From assembly GCA_031761405.1 (NCBI GenBank), contig JASEVX010000017.1, positions 7,117,668 through 7,181,667 on the forward strand: DNA of 64,000 nt, written 5' to 3'. A program made the position numbers and the translations under genes. The DNA is from Serripes groenlandicus. Lineage: Eukaryota; Mollusca; Bivalvia; Cardiida; Cardiidae. How positions within the stretch are numbered: the stretch's first letter is position 1; each line of letters opens with the position of its first letter. This document shows, piece after piece, positions 53,740 to 64,000 of the stretch. Under the pieces are notes generated by a model, which was given only the letters and a program-made list of their open reading frames with translations, was not told where the DNA came from and searched no databases.

Positions 53740-53799
53740 ATAGAGATAGTCTGTGTTGGGTTGAAGGCATACTTTGTGGTATCCCCAGCTTGCTTGTCC

Positions 53800-54030
53800 C
53801 GTTTGTTGTTTTACGCCACTGTCAACAATGTTTCAGTTATATCACAGTGTTTCTGGGTAAGTTACTAGTACTTCTGGTCCATTTATTCTGAAACTAGCCA
53901 GTCTGTCATAATGCTAACCCTGCAACACTGAGCGCCAAGGAGGGCAGCCATAACTACCATTTTCTAAGTCTGTGGTATGACTATCTTGGGTTCGAACTCA
54001 CAACCTCCCAGCATACAAGGTTGATGCTCT
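53800..54030 (-). repeat. SINE, worn
   Basis: Tail module (TTTTACGCCACTGTCAACAA, GTTATATCACAG) at the left; at the right GGGTTCGAACTCACAACCTC is the complement of a B-box-like tRNA segment. Confidence 0.6.
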
Positions 54031-54475
54031 ACAGCTACTTGTATTACATCTTTTTTCTCAAATTTTTCAAACCATACAATTCAAAACAATGTGAATGTTT
54101 CACCTTTTCCCATTTCAGGGTAAATAATCTAAAGAGGGTAAGGATCAATCAATTACATGTGTAAGGGCTCTTATACATCTATCTTAATCTGCTACCCATC
54201 CATCTAGTCATGCTTCTATATTTACATTAATTTACTTTGAGTAAACATGGAAGGCAGTTTGGCCCTTATTTTATTTATAATATAGAATATCGGGTCCCGG
54301 AAACATCCTGTATTGTTTAACTATCATCATGACCAGCTGGTACCCCGTTTAAGCCAGCGGTTAACACCCTCAACATTGTTTTTCATGAATAGGTTTTTGA
54401 TATCATGCACTTAATTATATAGAGATGCCCCTGATTAATTATCATTTGCAGCAGAAAACATTTAAAAACATTAGG

Positions 54476-54625
54476 TTGATTGATTGTTTGGTGTTAAATG
54501 CCGCTTTCAACAATTTTTAAGTTATATCACAGTGTTTCCTGGGTTGGTTACCAGTACTTCTGGTCCATTTATCCTGACACCAGCCAGTCAGTTGTTATGC
54601 TAATCCACAATCCTGAGCGCCAAGG
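54476..54625 (-). repeat. SINE fragment, tail module only
   Basis: TTGATTGATTGTTTGGTGTT, AATGCCGCTTTCAACAA and GTTATATCACAGTG match the 3' module of the other SINEs. Confidence 0.6.
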
Positions 54626-54655
54626 AGTTGAAAACATTCCAATTTGGCCTGATTT

Positions 54656-54717
54656 AACCCTTTCTCACTTGTAGTTGTATTTCAACAACCCTTTCTCACT
54701 TGCAGTTGTATTTCAAC
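54656..54717. repeat. 31-bp tandem duplication of a MITE end
   Basis: AACCCTTTCTCACTTG followed by TAGTTGTATTTCAAC is repeated with one mismatch at 54687-54717. Confidence 0.85.
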
Positions 54718-54879
54718 ACATCTGCAAAAATGTCATTTGAAAACGTTTCATTTTGAACTCTTTTCAATATTTGTACACTAAGCATCAGTGTGGCAATTAT
54801 TTTCTGTGGATGAAAAAATTCATTATCAGATATTTTCAAAACAGACAACCATCATCAGAGGTAAAAGGTTACAAGATGT

Positions 54880-55830
54880 GACTCTTTCCCATATACAACA
54901 AAACTGCAGCACACATCTATGAAAATGTCTAGACAAAAACACAGAAAATCTCTATGAATGAAAGCATATATAATTATTATTTAAAGATGAAAATAGTGTG
55001 GCAAATGGAGAAATGGCGTATGAGCAGTTTCCCCTTTTGACACAATGTTTCGAAAAGTTTTCAGCTGCGATTGCTTCAACATTATCCCGCATTAGTGGGG
55101 AAAAATTAGGGCAGATATCAAGTGGAAGGATGAATTCTGAAGAATGCCACATGGCAATAAATATAAGAACAAACAGGACTGTTTAATTTAGATAACGGTT
55201 AAAATGTGCTGCATCTACAAGCAAATGTATACCCTTTAAAATTGACGGTAATTAAACACATGGACAAACTGCTCACTCGATCAACTGTTTACATGATATA
55301 TTTTCAGTCTGCTGCTCAGCAAATATACATCTGGAGAAAAAACAGTAGTCTTATAGTGTAGAAAACATTGTAAGTAAAGAATAAATGTTTCTTCATGAAG
55401 TTGTATTCTGCATCTAGGAAACTAGATTTTAAAAACTTCCATGACATTTCCAAGAGCTAAAGTTTACAATGCAATCTTAATTTGGCACAATGACATCCCC
55501 AACATATGCACTTAAAAAATGCACACTTAGGGGGACATTTTATTTGTTACAGAATCAAAGGCAATTTTGGCCACGATCCATTAAATCCTTTCCATCATGA
55601 AAAACAATCTACAGCAGACAACTATGAAATCATGTTGGCAAAAATTTGGGAAAATTTCTATAAATGAAATCAAAATGAATGAATAATGAAGAACATATTG
55701 TGGTCAAAAATGAATTTATGATGGCTCATTATGACTTGTCTTATAATTCTCTTGCAACAGTGTTTCCAATGCTTGGCTGCATCTACATTTTTGGCTAGGG
55801 TTAAACATTTTAACTGGGAAAGAGTTGAAT
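54880..55830. mobile_element. Region of heavily worn MITEs
   Basis: About 54880-55075 and 55583-55830 keep left ends (CTTTCCCATATACAACAA; CCTTTCCATCATGAAAAAC) and some arm sequence. The DNA between them has no recognisable content. Confidence 0.5.
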
Positions 55831-55938
55831 TTTCCTTGAGGCTGTTGATATTCATGCCAAAACTTGTTTAAAAACAAAATAAAGCAAACTTATTTGGGAA
55901 TCCTACTTCAAGTTATGTTTGAACAACACCAACAAGTT

Positions 55939-56182
55939 TAAAACCCTCACCCACATATAGAGGCTTTCTGATTGATAACTCTGTAGCATACAAGCTTTGA
56001 AATTATTTTGAAAAAGGCAGAAATTGCTCAAAACAAGCAATTTCTCCATTTGCCACAATGTTTTCAACTGTATTACATAATCATACTTTGATTTATAGAT
56101 ATTTAACATATATAATCCTACATGTTTTCAATGTCTTACAGTTGCTGCAGATTTGTTTTATGTAGGAAAGGGAAAGGGTTAA
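55939..56182 (-). mobile_element. TTAA MITE, diverged
   Basis: 244 bp; left AAAACCCTCACCCACATATA, right GGAAAGGGTTAA; hairpin AAATTGCTCAAAACAAGC. Confidence 0.7.
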
Positions 56183-56432
56183 GAAGACAGTATTAAGTTT
56201 AACCCCCCTTTCCTTCCACACAGTTTGTTCAGGGGCTACACAGTTCACCAACAAGTTACAGAAAGTTTTAAGAAACCTCCATTTCTATTTGCACACTGAT
56301 CTCTTTCAACACTTGTAATTACTACGTTAAGGTTGTTTTTCTGGGAGCATTGCACTCATATCCTTGAGCTGCGTTGGGGTCAAAAAGGTCTTGTCCCCTC
56401 CTTGTTATGTCGTTATGTAATAGGACAGTTTG

Positions 56433-56709
56433 ATTGATTGATTGGAGTTTAACAACGTTTTCAAAAAAATTTCAGCCAGTTAACCTTCTCATATTTTTCT
56501 TGGCTTTCTCACACCAGTACTTCATTCAACTTTCTTTCAAAGCAACTGGCTGCTTTTCCACATAGACTGATAGCCCATTGGTGGAAGACAAATGACGCTT
56601 GTCACAATGACTTTTGTCAATGGCGAAAAGAATGTTGGAGAGCTGGGGTTCGAACTCACAACCACTGGGTTGATAGCCCACGTCTCTACCGACTCAGCTA
56701 CCAGGGCTC
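56433..56709 (-). mobile_element. tRNA-headed SINE
   Basis: Read on the minus strand the head is CCCTGGTAGCTGAGTCGGTA with B box GAGTTCGAACCCC, followed by the same body and tail module as the 15194 copy, ending in CAATCAATCAATC. Target duplications are not clear. Confidence 0.78.
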
Positions 56710-56797
56710 AGCATGTAAAATGTAAACGGACAGGGGTGTGAAACAATATATATACGATTCTACTATTTTTGTTAAAAGCTACATTTACATCTCTATC

Positions 56798-56900
56798 AAC
56801 CCTTTCCTCATACAACAAATCTGCAGCAGACGATCTTTAGTTTTTTATAAATGAAAGCAATATTATGAAGATGTGCAAGATGTGCAACAAGATCCATTTG
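56798..56900 (+). mobile_element. TTAA MITE, truncated
   Basis: Left half only: CAACCCTTTCCTCATACAAC and CTGCAGCAGACGATC. Confidence 0.6.
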
Positions 56901-56908
56901 ACTACTTT

Positions 56909-57052
56909 TTACCCTTCCCCACCTTTAGACGCATCTGCAGCAGACGACTTTTGAAAGCATTGTGACAATGTTTTTAACTTTGAGATTTTCCATATTTTTT
57001 AATAGACAGTCAGTCGTCTGCTGCAGATTTGCTGCATGTGAGAAAGGGTTAA
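56909..57052 (-). mobile_element. TTAA MITE, hairpin deleted
   Basis: 144 bp; both arms are intact (CATCTGCAGCAGACGACTTT and AGTCGTCTGCTGCAGATTTG); right TTAA present. Confidence 0.78.
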
Positions 57053-57338
57053 TTGTAGAAATCTAGAAATATTCTTTCCTAATTCTATTCGTTTTCTTTG
57101 GTTTGTAACTTGTGTGTAAATGATTCGTACATGTCTGAAATATTCTACAGTGCAATGCTTCCTCGACTCAAAATATCGGAAAAGTTTAAGAATTTCTGGA
57201 GAGGCTTATCAGTTCTCTACATACATAGAAAAAAAATGAGGAAATATTTCAAGTTTTATGTGGTTATCTTGCTGAAACAAGCTAGACATAGAGGAACCCT
57301 ACACAACAATTTCAAGATTGAACCTAAACAGCACTGCA

Positions 57339-57546
57339 ATGAATCTGCCGTGGCCGAGTGATTAGCTTCGGGGATTTGGAACCGGGTGTCCCGGGTTCGA
57401 TCCTCAGTTGTGACGCTGTAGTAATGGTGGAGTGCTCTTGGGCAAGGCACCTATTCTCGCCTAGTACTGGTTTGTTCATGAATAAGTGAACTGTGACCGT
57501 GATATAACTGAAATAACATTGAAAACCGCATAACACCCCAACAAAG
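57339..57546 (+). mobile_element. SINE with Ser/Leu-like tRNA head and 11-bp target duplication
   Basis: ACAGCACTGCA at 57328-57338 and 57547-57557 flanks it. Head GCCGTGGCCGAGTGATTAGC with B box GGTTCGATCC; body with GGTGGAGTGCTCTTGGGCAA; the 3' part (ACCGTGATATAACTGAAATA, AACATTGAAAACCGC) matches the tail module of the other SINE family. Confidence 0.9.
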
Positions 57547-57783
57547 ACAGCACTGCATTTATGACCAAGTTCAAGACTCTTAGGAATGTCTGTTTGTTAT
57601 ATCCCATTCTAACAAAATAAACAATGAAAAAAGTTGACTGAAATAGCGCTACCCTATTGTTTTTTAAGGACAGCACGATGGTCAATCCATGTTCATATTG
57701 AACCATGCAAAAGATTTATTGATCTGGACTTTTATTACCACTCACAAATATCCATCCTTCACTTCATAACATACTTTCTTTAA

Positions 57784-58011
57784 ACTCCCTTTCCAACAAG
57801 CAGGCACGATGTGACAAGTTTGTAGCAGACAACTTTTCAAAATATCAGGGCAGATAAGGAGAAATTGCTCGTTACATGCAATTTCTCCTTTTGTGACAAT
57901 GTTTTAAACTCAATGCAATAATGAAAATCTAATGCCTAGACATTTTTTACATTTATGTGTTATGGTTTTCAAAGACGTCTGCTGCAGATTTGATGTTACT
58001 GGGAAAGGGTT
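57784..58011 (-). mobile_element. TTAA MITE
   Basis: 228 bp; worn left end (CTCCCTTTCCAACAAGC), hairpin GAGAAATTGCTCGTTACATG, right TTAA. Confidence 0.78.
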
Positions 58012-58790
58012 AATAATGGCCAGTTCTTTGTCTTACTTTAATAGTATTTTGTTGCTCCATGAAACAGTGGGAAAGAGAGTAAATTTTCCACGATGGTAAT
58101 ATATGTTGGCATTTTCGGAATATCTATACAGATAATGACACTAACTTTGACTCTTTAATCATTTGATAGAAACAAAGTCATTAACTCTTCGCCTCAAAGT
58201 TTTCAAAAGTCATTAAGATCGAAGTTTGTTTATGAAGGCAAGGGTTAAAATATCTCTCCTTATCTGTTTTTCTGGATGCTTGAGTCTGTTTTTTAATCGG
58301 ATATGAACTGTCCAAAGTCACAAAGAATGGAGACAAGAGAGCTGATTTAATCAGATAGAAACTAATCATCACTCCCCTTAGAGAGGTCCATCAAGACTGT
58401 CACATGTCCAAAATAATGGACATGCCGTATTAAGTGGTCTCAGAAATATATTAATAATCTTTAAAGACTTCCTAGAATCGGGTGATTGATTCATCTGGAC
58501 TGATTTTACAGACACAGTCATAATACACATCAACAATAACATGGAAATTGGATTGGATTGATTGACTAACTAACATGTGGTACTTCTTTTCTAAGAAAGT
58601 TTCAAGTAAATCAGACGATACTGTGATACATTTAAATTCGTAATCAATATTAATTAATAACAAAACACACAATTTCTCCTTTTCCCTCAATCTCTGCAAC
58701 TCTTCACCACAATAATTATACAGTTTTCAAGTGTGACAATTTCTTTCCAGGAGAACATTTCAAGGCAGACAACACTTTACTACCCCCAAA

Positions 58791-59005
58791 TTAACCCTAT
58801 TCCCTCATACGGCAATTCTGCAGCAGACGACTTTGAACGTATTTTGTCAAAACATAGAAAATCTCTATAATTGAATGGATAACCTATGACAAAAAGTGGA
58901 AAAACATTGTGGCAAAAGGAGAAATTGCACGTTTTGTGCAATTTCTTCTTTTGTCACTATGTTTTCAAAAAGCCATCTGCTGCAGAGGCGTCGGAAAGCG
59001 GCTAT
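58791..59005 (+). mobile_element. TTAA MITE, right end lost
   Basis: Left TTAACCCTATTCCCTCATAC, intact hairpin; it ends within GGCGTCGGAAAGCGGC. Confidence 0.82.
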
Positions 59006-59104
59006 TGAGTATGCTAGCTTTTCCATATTTTCACAAGGTATTAACCTGATATGTATCAAACTCATCGATAAGCCCCTGTGTTTATTATTAGGATATCGTA
59101 GATT

Positions 59105-59331
59105 GTCCCTTTCCCACATGCAAACACATCTGCAGCAGACGACTTTGAAAAAATCTAGGCAGAAATATTGAAAATCGCAATAAATGAAACTATTACTTTT
59201 GAATAGATCAGAAAACAAATGGCAAAAAAAGAAATTGCTCATCATGAGCATTTTCTCCTTTTGTCACAATGTTTTCAAAAGTCGTCTGCTGCAAACCCAT
59301 CAAATAGTGTCAGCATGTGGGAAAGGGTTAA
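59105..59331 (+). mobile_element. TTAA MITE
   Basis: 227 bp; the left flank is mutated, the right is TTAA; hairpin core GCTCATCATGAGC. Confidence 0.83.
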
Positions 59332-59481
59332 GTCAAACAGAAGCCTTTTCAACAATATTGATACAAGACGAAATGTCAACAAGACTCCTAAGTTAATCAA
59401 TACCCATTATTTTTGTTAGCTTCAATAGAATTATTGTTATTCTGAGCAATACAATTTTTATGTATCAAATATTCCATTAGT

Positions 59482-59690
59482 TTAACCCTTTCCCTCATAT
59501 AGACGCTTTCTGACGCCTCTGCAGCAGACAGCTTTTTGAAAACATAGTGACAAAAGAAGAAATTGTTCAAAACAAGCAATTTCTTCTTTTGACACAATGT
59601 TTTCCACTTTAAGTCATAGGTTATCTATTCAAATATGGAATTATTTCAAAGTCGTCTGCTGCAGAATTGCGGTATGAGGGAAAGGGTTAA
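59482..59690 (-). mobile_element. TTAA MITE, full length
   Basis: 209 bp, TTAA at both ends; a short deletion lies left of the right arm. Confidence 0.88.
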
Positions 59691-59841
59691 GCAGGACAAA
59701 AAAAAAAGCTAAAATTATTATTGAAGTTAATTTGTTTGTCTCATTGATAATCATTTCCATGCAAAACAAACAAAACATTTCCACTTGTTATATATCTTAC
59801 TCTTTATCAGTGAAGTCCTTGAAGACATTGAGCAATTGCTT

Positions 59842-60070
59842 TTATCCCTTTCCCTCATATAGACGCTTTCTGACGCCTCTGCAGCAGACGGCTTTTTGAA
59901 AACATAGTGACAAAAGAAGAAATTGCTCAAAACGAGCAATTTCTCCTTTTGACACAATGTTTTCCACTTTTAGTCATAGGTTATCCACTCAATTATTGAG
60001 ATTTTCTATTTTTGACAAAACATGTTCAAAGTCGTCTGCTGCAGAATTGTCGTATGAGGGAAAGGGTTAA
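59842..60070 (-). mobile_element. TTAA MITE, full length
   Basis: 229 bp, flanks TTAT and TTAA, perfect hairpin core GCTCAAAACGAGC. Confidence 0.88.
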
Positions 60071-60099
60071 CACCATTTTCAACATTATTTCGTTTTATC

Positions 60100-60215
60100 A
60101 CAATTCATGGCGACATAACATGTATTCGTGATCCCTGAGTGACTAGAGCAGTACATGTACTATACTCGGAAATATGCCTCGCCAAAGTGCACTCCGCCAT
60201 AACCGTCGCGAGCTG
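60100..60215 (-). repeat. SINE fragment
   Basis: TTCATGGCGACATAAC, a GATCCCTGAGTGAC block and GCCAAAGTGCACTCCGCCAT match the 140-290 fragment and the body of the 57339 SINE. Confidence 0.5.
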
Positions 60216-60471
60216 TTCTGCAGGAAAATGGTGAAAATATTATATGCAATGAATGTATGGTGGCTGCTAACAAATTATGTAAGATCATTGAACACATTGT
60301 GGAAAAATAATAAACTGCAACTGCTTCATTTAAGTGCTATATATACATAGATGAAATTATTGCAAAAGAAGGTTCCTGGATCGTGACTTAATTCTTTAAA
60401 AAAGAATCTACATGTACTCTTTAAAAATTTCTTCATGTTAAATCTTATCTTGTTGAAATGTTTATATAAAC

Positions 60472-60700
60472 TAAACTCTTTCCCACATACGACAAATCGG
60501 CAGCAGACAACTTTGAAAGAATCTGGGCGAAAATATGAAAAAATCTGTTTAAATGAAAGTTGTAAAATTGAATAACGTTGAAAACATTGTGGCAAAAGGG
60601 GAAATTGCTCATTGTGAGCAATTTCGCCTTTTGTCGCAGTGTTTTCAAACGTCGTCTGCTGCAGAGGCGTCAAAATGCGTCTGCAGGTGAGAAAGGGTAA
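60472..60700 (+). mobile_element. TTAA MITE
   Basis: 229 bp; the ends have lost one base of TTAA each; hairpin core GCTCATTGTGAGC. Confidence 0.8.
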
Positions 60701-60782
60701 ACAGAATCTCCTCAATGAACGAAAGTGAAATTTAAGTCCCCCAATACTGATAACATTTAACCAGGCCTTTTCAAATTTACTG

Positions 60783-61828
60783 ACAAGAGAAAGTTGATGC
60801 AAGGCATCAATGTCGCCGGAAAAGACTGCATTGATTTATTTATGTATTCTTGACTTTCCTTAGTCTATTCAAACATTAGGAACGTTGAAATGAAAACATT
60901 TGCTTATAAATTTTATATGCATACCTATACATTAGGGTATCTATAAAAAATTAACGAAATGTGTACACATTTATCTTGGCTTAAATTTAATTTTGCTGTT
61001 GTTACTTATTTAAATAATAGTATTCATTCATATAATTTCAATGTTTGTCAATCTTATTCGAATCACAAGGTAAATATCCTGGTATTGCTTTAAAGGGAGG
61101 TAATTTGAAGAAAACAAAAGTCTTCAAAAGGAGAAATATATCAGCATTACCGTCTACAGTTTAAATTGTTCTATTGTTTGTGGATTTAAAAATGTTCTTT
61201 TTTTCTTATTTCTACATGTACAACGAAATATTGCGGCTTCTCTTTGACGCTTTGCGTCAAACATTCGTCTTGTACTTGTCTAAAATAAAATAATATCACT
61301 CGCTTTTTCATATCGAAATGCGCATGCGCGAAAATCGATGTTAAAGGTCACGAACCTACACAACAGAATAGGGTCTATATTTAGCTTAGAAACAGTTCCT
61401 ACTTTAGATATTCATGGATTAACATTATTAAATGAATTCTACACAAATCAAGACATCTCTTTGAACATGAAAACAACATTTTGTAAGTTAAAATTGCTAT
61501 TAAAAGGATAATCCGAAATTGACCTCAATGATGACACATAAGAGTCTGCATTAGGGGGTGTTGGTTCACGTCTTGAAGGGACCACTTTTGTCTTCGTAAA
61601 TAAGACAAAAAACTTAAATGCGAGTGAAATAAAAAAAACTGCAAACATTAAAAAATCGGAATATTTATTTCATTTTAGATGTGTCATTTATTAGTGTTCG
61701 TAAACAGCCACAATTGTAATATGTTCAAATCATCTAGATTTGTTTCTTTCTAATAATAAGCCGCCCTCCCATGTGATTTCCGAAAAGCTATTAAAAATAG
61801 AAGTCGCGGGCTTCTGCCCGGCGACTAA
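60783..61828 (+). mobile_element. Helitron-like non-autonomous element, 1,046 bp
   Basis: Inverted near-identical copy of 16681-17724. Left end ACAAGAGAAAGTTGATGCAA with the TTGATGC/GCATCAA hairpin and GTCGCCGG; right end hairpin GTCGCGGGC...GCCCGGCGAC, then CTAA (61825-61828) followed by T. Confidence 0.65.
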
Positions 61829-62029
61829 TTACATCATGTCCGAATTTCAATTTAAATGGATGAATTTCGATTTAAATAGCTGTTCACACTTATTGCGATT
61901 AAGTTTGTCCCACAATGTGATCAGTTTAGATAACTGTAAAAGGGTCAACCTGTCATCGTATTTATAAATGAAAGGTTGGACACGGTCTTTGTGAAACTTT
62001 GACTGGGTAAAAGGAAATATTGTTGGGCA

Positions 62030-62185
62030 TGGCAAATCTGCAGCAGACGACTTTGATAACTTCTATGCATAAAATATGACTGCAGGTATAATTGTTGAAA
62101 AAAGTTGAAAACAATGTGGCAAATGGAGAAATTGCTCGTTTTTCTGCAGAGGTGTCAGAAAGCATCTACATGTGGGAAAGGGTTA
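62030..62185 (+). mobile_element. TTAA MITE, worn
   Basis: Left arm AATCTGCAGCAGACGACTTT without terminus; the hairpin is half deleted; right GTGGGAAAGGGTTAA. Confidence 0.7.
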
Positions 62186-62399
62186 AGACCTTCTGATTAG
62201 ATACTGACTACTCCTACTTTTCCTGACCATCATTGTCATCAATACAACAAAAGCAGCAATAATTTCGACTGATGAGATTATTTCAACAGCTCCACAGTAT
62301 GACATTTCTTGAACAAGTGAAAAGTAATGAGATATTTTGGAAATTAACATGAGACCACAAACAAACATATATTGACTCACATGCAGCAGGCAGTTTTTT

Positions 62400-62615
62400 T
62401 TAAACCTTAAATCTGCAGCAAACGACTTTAAAAACATCTAGACAAAAACCTGAAAAATCTCCATAAAAGATAGCTTTATTGTTAAATAAAGTTGAAAAAA
62501 TTGTGGCCAAAGGAAAAATTGTTTAGCATGAGCAATTTCACCTTTGGCCACAATATTTTCAATAGTCGTCTGCTGCTATTGTGTCAAAATGCGTCTGCAG
62601 GTGGGAGAGGGTTAA
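62400..62615 (+). mobile_element. TTAA MITE
   Basis: The left terminus is eroded (ACCTTAAATCTGCAGCAAAC); hairpin GGCCAAAGG...CCTTTGGCC; right GTGGGAGAGGGTTAA. Confidence 0.75.
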
Positions 62616-62617
62616 AA

Positions 62618-62777
62618 CGTTCCCCATAATGAACAATTTCTCACTTTGCCATAAATAGTTTCACTCTAATAAAGTTTTAACTTTCATTTTTCATAAATTT
62701 TCCCAATTTTTGCAATTATTATAATGTTCATAATGTCGGCTACACTTGGTTCATTGTAAATGGGAAAGGGTTAAATC
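62618..62777 (-). mobile_element. TTAA MITE, left half deleted
   Basis: Starts inside the hairpin (AATGAACAATTTCTCAC) and ends AATGGGAAAGGGTTAA. Confidence 0.6.
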
Positions 62778-62917
62778 CCTGTAATATTTCAATGTTCTTA
62801 CATCTTTATTTGATTAAGTATAATATATCACAAAGTCAGAGCAATCATTTTAAATCCAAGTAATTGCCCATCATGGCCCCCTTATCAAGTATAGGGAAAA
62901 CATATTCATTTACTTAA

Positions 62918-63125
62918 TTAACCCCCCTTTCCAACATACAACAAATCTGCAGCAGACGACTTTGAACACATGGTGACAAAAACCTGAAAAATCACCATAA
63001 AAGATAGCTTAATTGTTAAATAAAGTTGAAAACATTGTGACCAAAGGAGAAATTGCTCACCAATGTTTTTAAAAGTCGTCTGGTGCTATTGCGTCGAAAT
63101 GCGTCTGCAGGTGGGAAAGGGTTAT
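62918..63125 (+). mobile_element. TTAA MITE
   Basis: 208 bp, left TTAA and right TTAT; the right arm of the hairpin is deleted. Confidence 0.8.
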
Positions 63126-64000
63126 TAAGGATTCCAGTATTCCCTTATACCGAGTACGAAGATACCATTTTGGGAGAAAACATCGACAAAACAATCATTT
63201 TTTCTCACTAATTTATTAATATAACAATGAAAACAGAGATATAAACCATTGTTCATTCAATGTTTGTGAATAAGAAGCTTTACAGCTTAAACATTTCCTA
63301 CAACCAGTAAGTATCAAGATTGATATTGTTGTAATGAGGGAAAAGGGATAAAAAATAAGATTATATCAACAAAGGCATGATTGATGACAGCTAGATATAT
63401 AAAACTCAATTCAATAATGGAAATCTCCAGTGTAGTCAAATAGATCTAATTTCTCCATAACAAACATTAAGGTCATCTATAAGAACCCCAACATGCAAAA
63501 AGGACCCTGTGAACAACCATTTTTCATATAAATACAAGCATATAGTTTTCTTTATGACATTATTTGGCGTTTTTTCGGAAACCGACTTTGGAAATGATAA
63601 ACTTTCATTTATGGAGTACTTAAATTAGCATTCCCATAGCTTCTCCTCCGTTTTAAACAATTTGAGAATGCCTGTAAATAATATGTTATCTTTCGACATT
63701 ATGTCATAATGTCACTGTGGAACTTGGAACCATTTCAGAATCCCCTTCACACACCTGAGACACATTACTGCCTCCTGTTTTATGAGAGGTCAATATATCT
63801 GTTTGGAGTCTCAAGCTATCAACATAAATGACATTTTATACAGGTAAATATAAATATTCCCAGAAGTACATGAGAAAGACATTCAATTTATACGTATACT
63901 AAAAAGGCAAAAAACCCAACAACAAGCAAATACAGACAAATTGAATGCATTTAAAGATTGTCTAATGATCTTTGAACATAAAACATTTTCCCTTTGAAAC
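63126..64000. other. AT-rich interval at the right edge
   Basis: No repeat of the families above beyond scraps near 63330, and no recognisable exon on either strand. Confidence 0.45.

Larger units (their letters stand above)
34116..64000 (-). other. Presumed long upstream intron(s) of the Cas gene
   Basis: The SH3-encoding exon should lie here or beyond 64000. Scanning the minus strand for the ALYDN and GWW-x-C signatures of Cas SH3 domains found none. What is present is mainly TTAA MITEs, SINEs, foldback elements and one Helitron-like copy, listed separately. Gaps between them (for example 35190-36220, 46040-46440, 49240-50110, 58010-58790 and 63130-64000) are AT-rich with no recognisable content. 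Confidence 0.45.

Noticed and set aside
37875..60057. Recurrent ~60-codon frame in MITEs containing FFCHYVFKKPSAAEASESVY
   Set aside because: It recurs only because the MITE copies share sequence; it crosses the hairpin and terminal repeat, is often broken, and differs in start and end from copy to copy.

Overview
This is AT-rich animal DNA, most likely from a bivalve mollusc. The genes are split by introns with GT...AG borders. The dispersed repeats are of the kind common in mollusc genomes: tRNA-headed SINEs, arrays headed AAGAGGGCCATGATGGCCC, and many short palindromic DNA transposons. The species assignment is an inference. No bacterial operons, CRISPR arrays or rRNA genes were seen.

Three host genes are supported. 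(1) On the plus strand, the last coding exon of an ATP-dependent DNA ligase-like gene ends at 848; the rest lies left of the window. (2) On the minus strand, a complete two-exon RABIF/MSS4 gene (121 codons) runs from 11628 to 8569 across a 2.7 kb intron. (3) On the minus strand, a 1024-codon terminal exon of a Cas-family docking protein (p130Cas/BCAR1-NEDD9 type) spans 34115-31041. Its SH3-coding exon was not found in the 30 kb upstream, so 34116-64000 is probably one or more long introns, possibly reaching beyond the window.

The largest mobile element is a DIRS-type tyrosine-recombinase retrotransposon at 20079-26976 (minus strand). It has three long open frames (gag-like, RT/RNase H/methyltransferase-like, tyrosine recombinase), identical 149-bp inverted terminal repeats and an internal complementary region that matches the joined ends. 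It looks complete and recent. Its GC content is visibly higher than that of the surrounding DNA.

The rest is layered repeats. A palindromic MITE family with TTAA target sites (about 160-320 bp, some 45-50 copies with a recognisable end plus many scraps) takes up roughly a fifth of the window. Also present are three Helitron-like copies (14133-15826, 16681-17724, 60783-61828), two SINE families with clear target duplications, a non-LTR reverse transcriptase relic broken by a SINE (18725-19690), a tandem array of about 168-bp units (3313-5607), a second TTAA-flanked element (13067-14060), two further foldback families and several inverted duplications.

Layout: 1-848 ligase end; 849-8568 repeats; 8569-11628 RABIF; 11629-20078 repeats and transposon relics; 20079-26976 DIRS; 26977-31040 MITE-rich 3' flank of the Cas gene; 31041-34115 Cas terminal exon; 34116-64000 MITE-dense presumed intron with SINEs and a Helitron-like copy.
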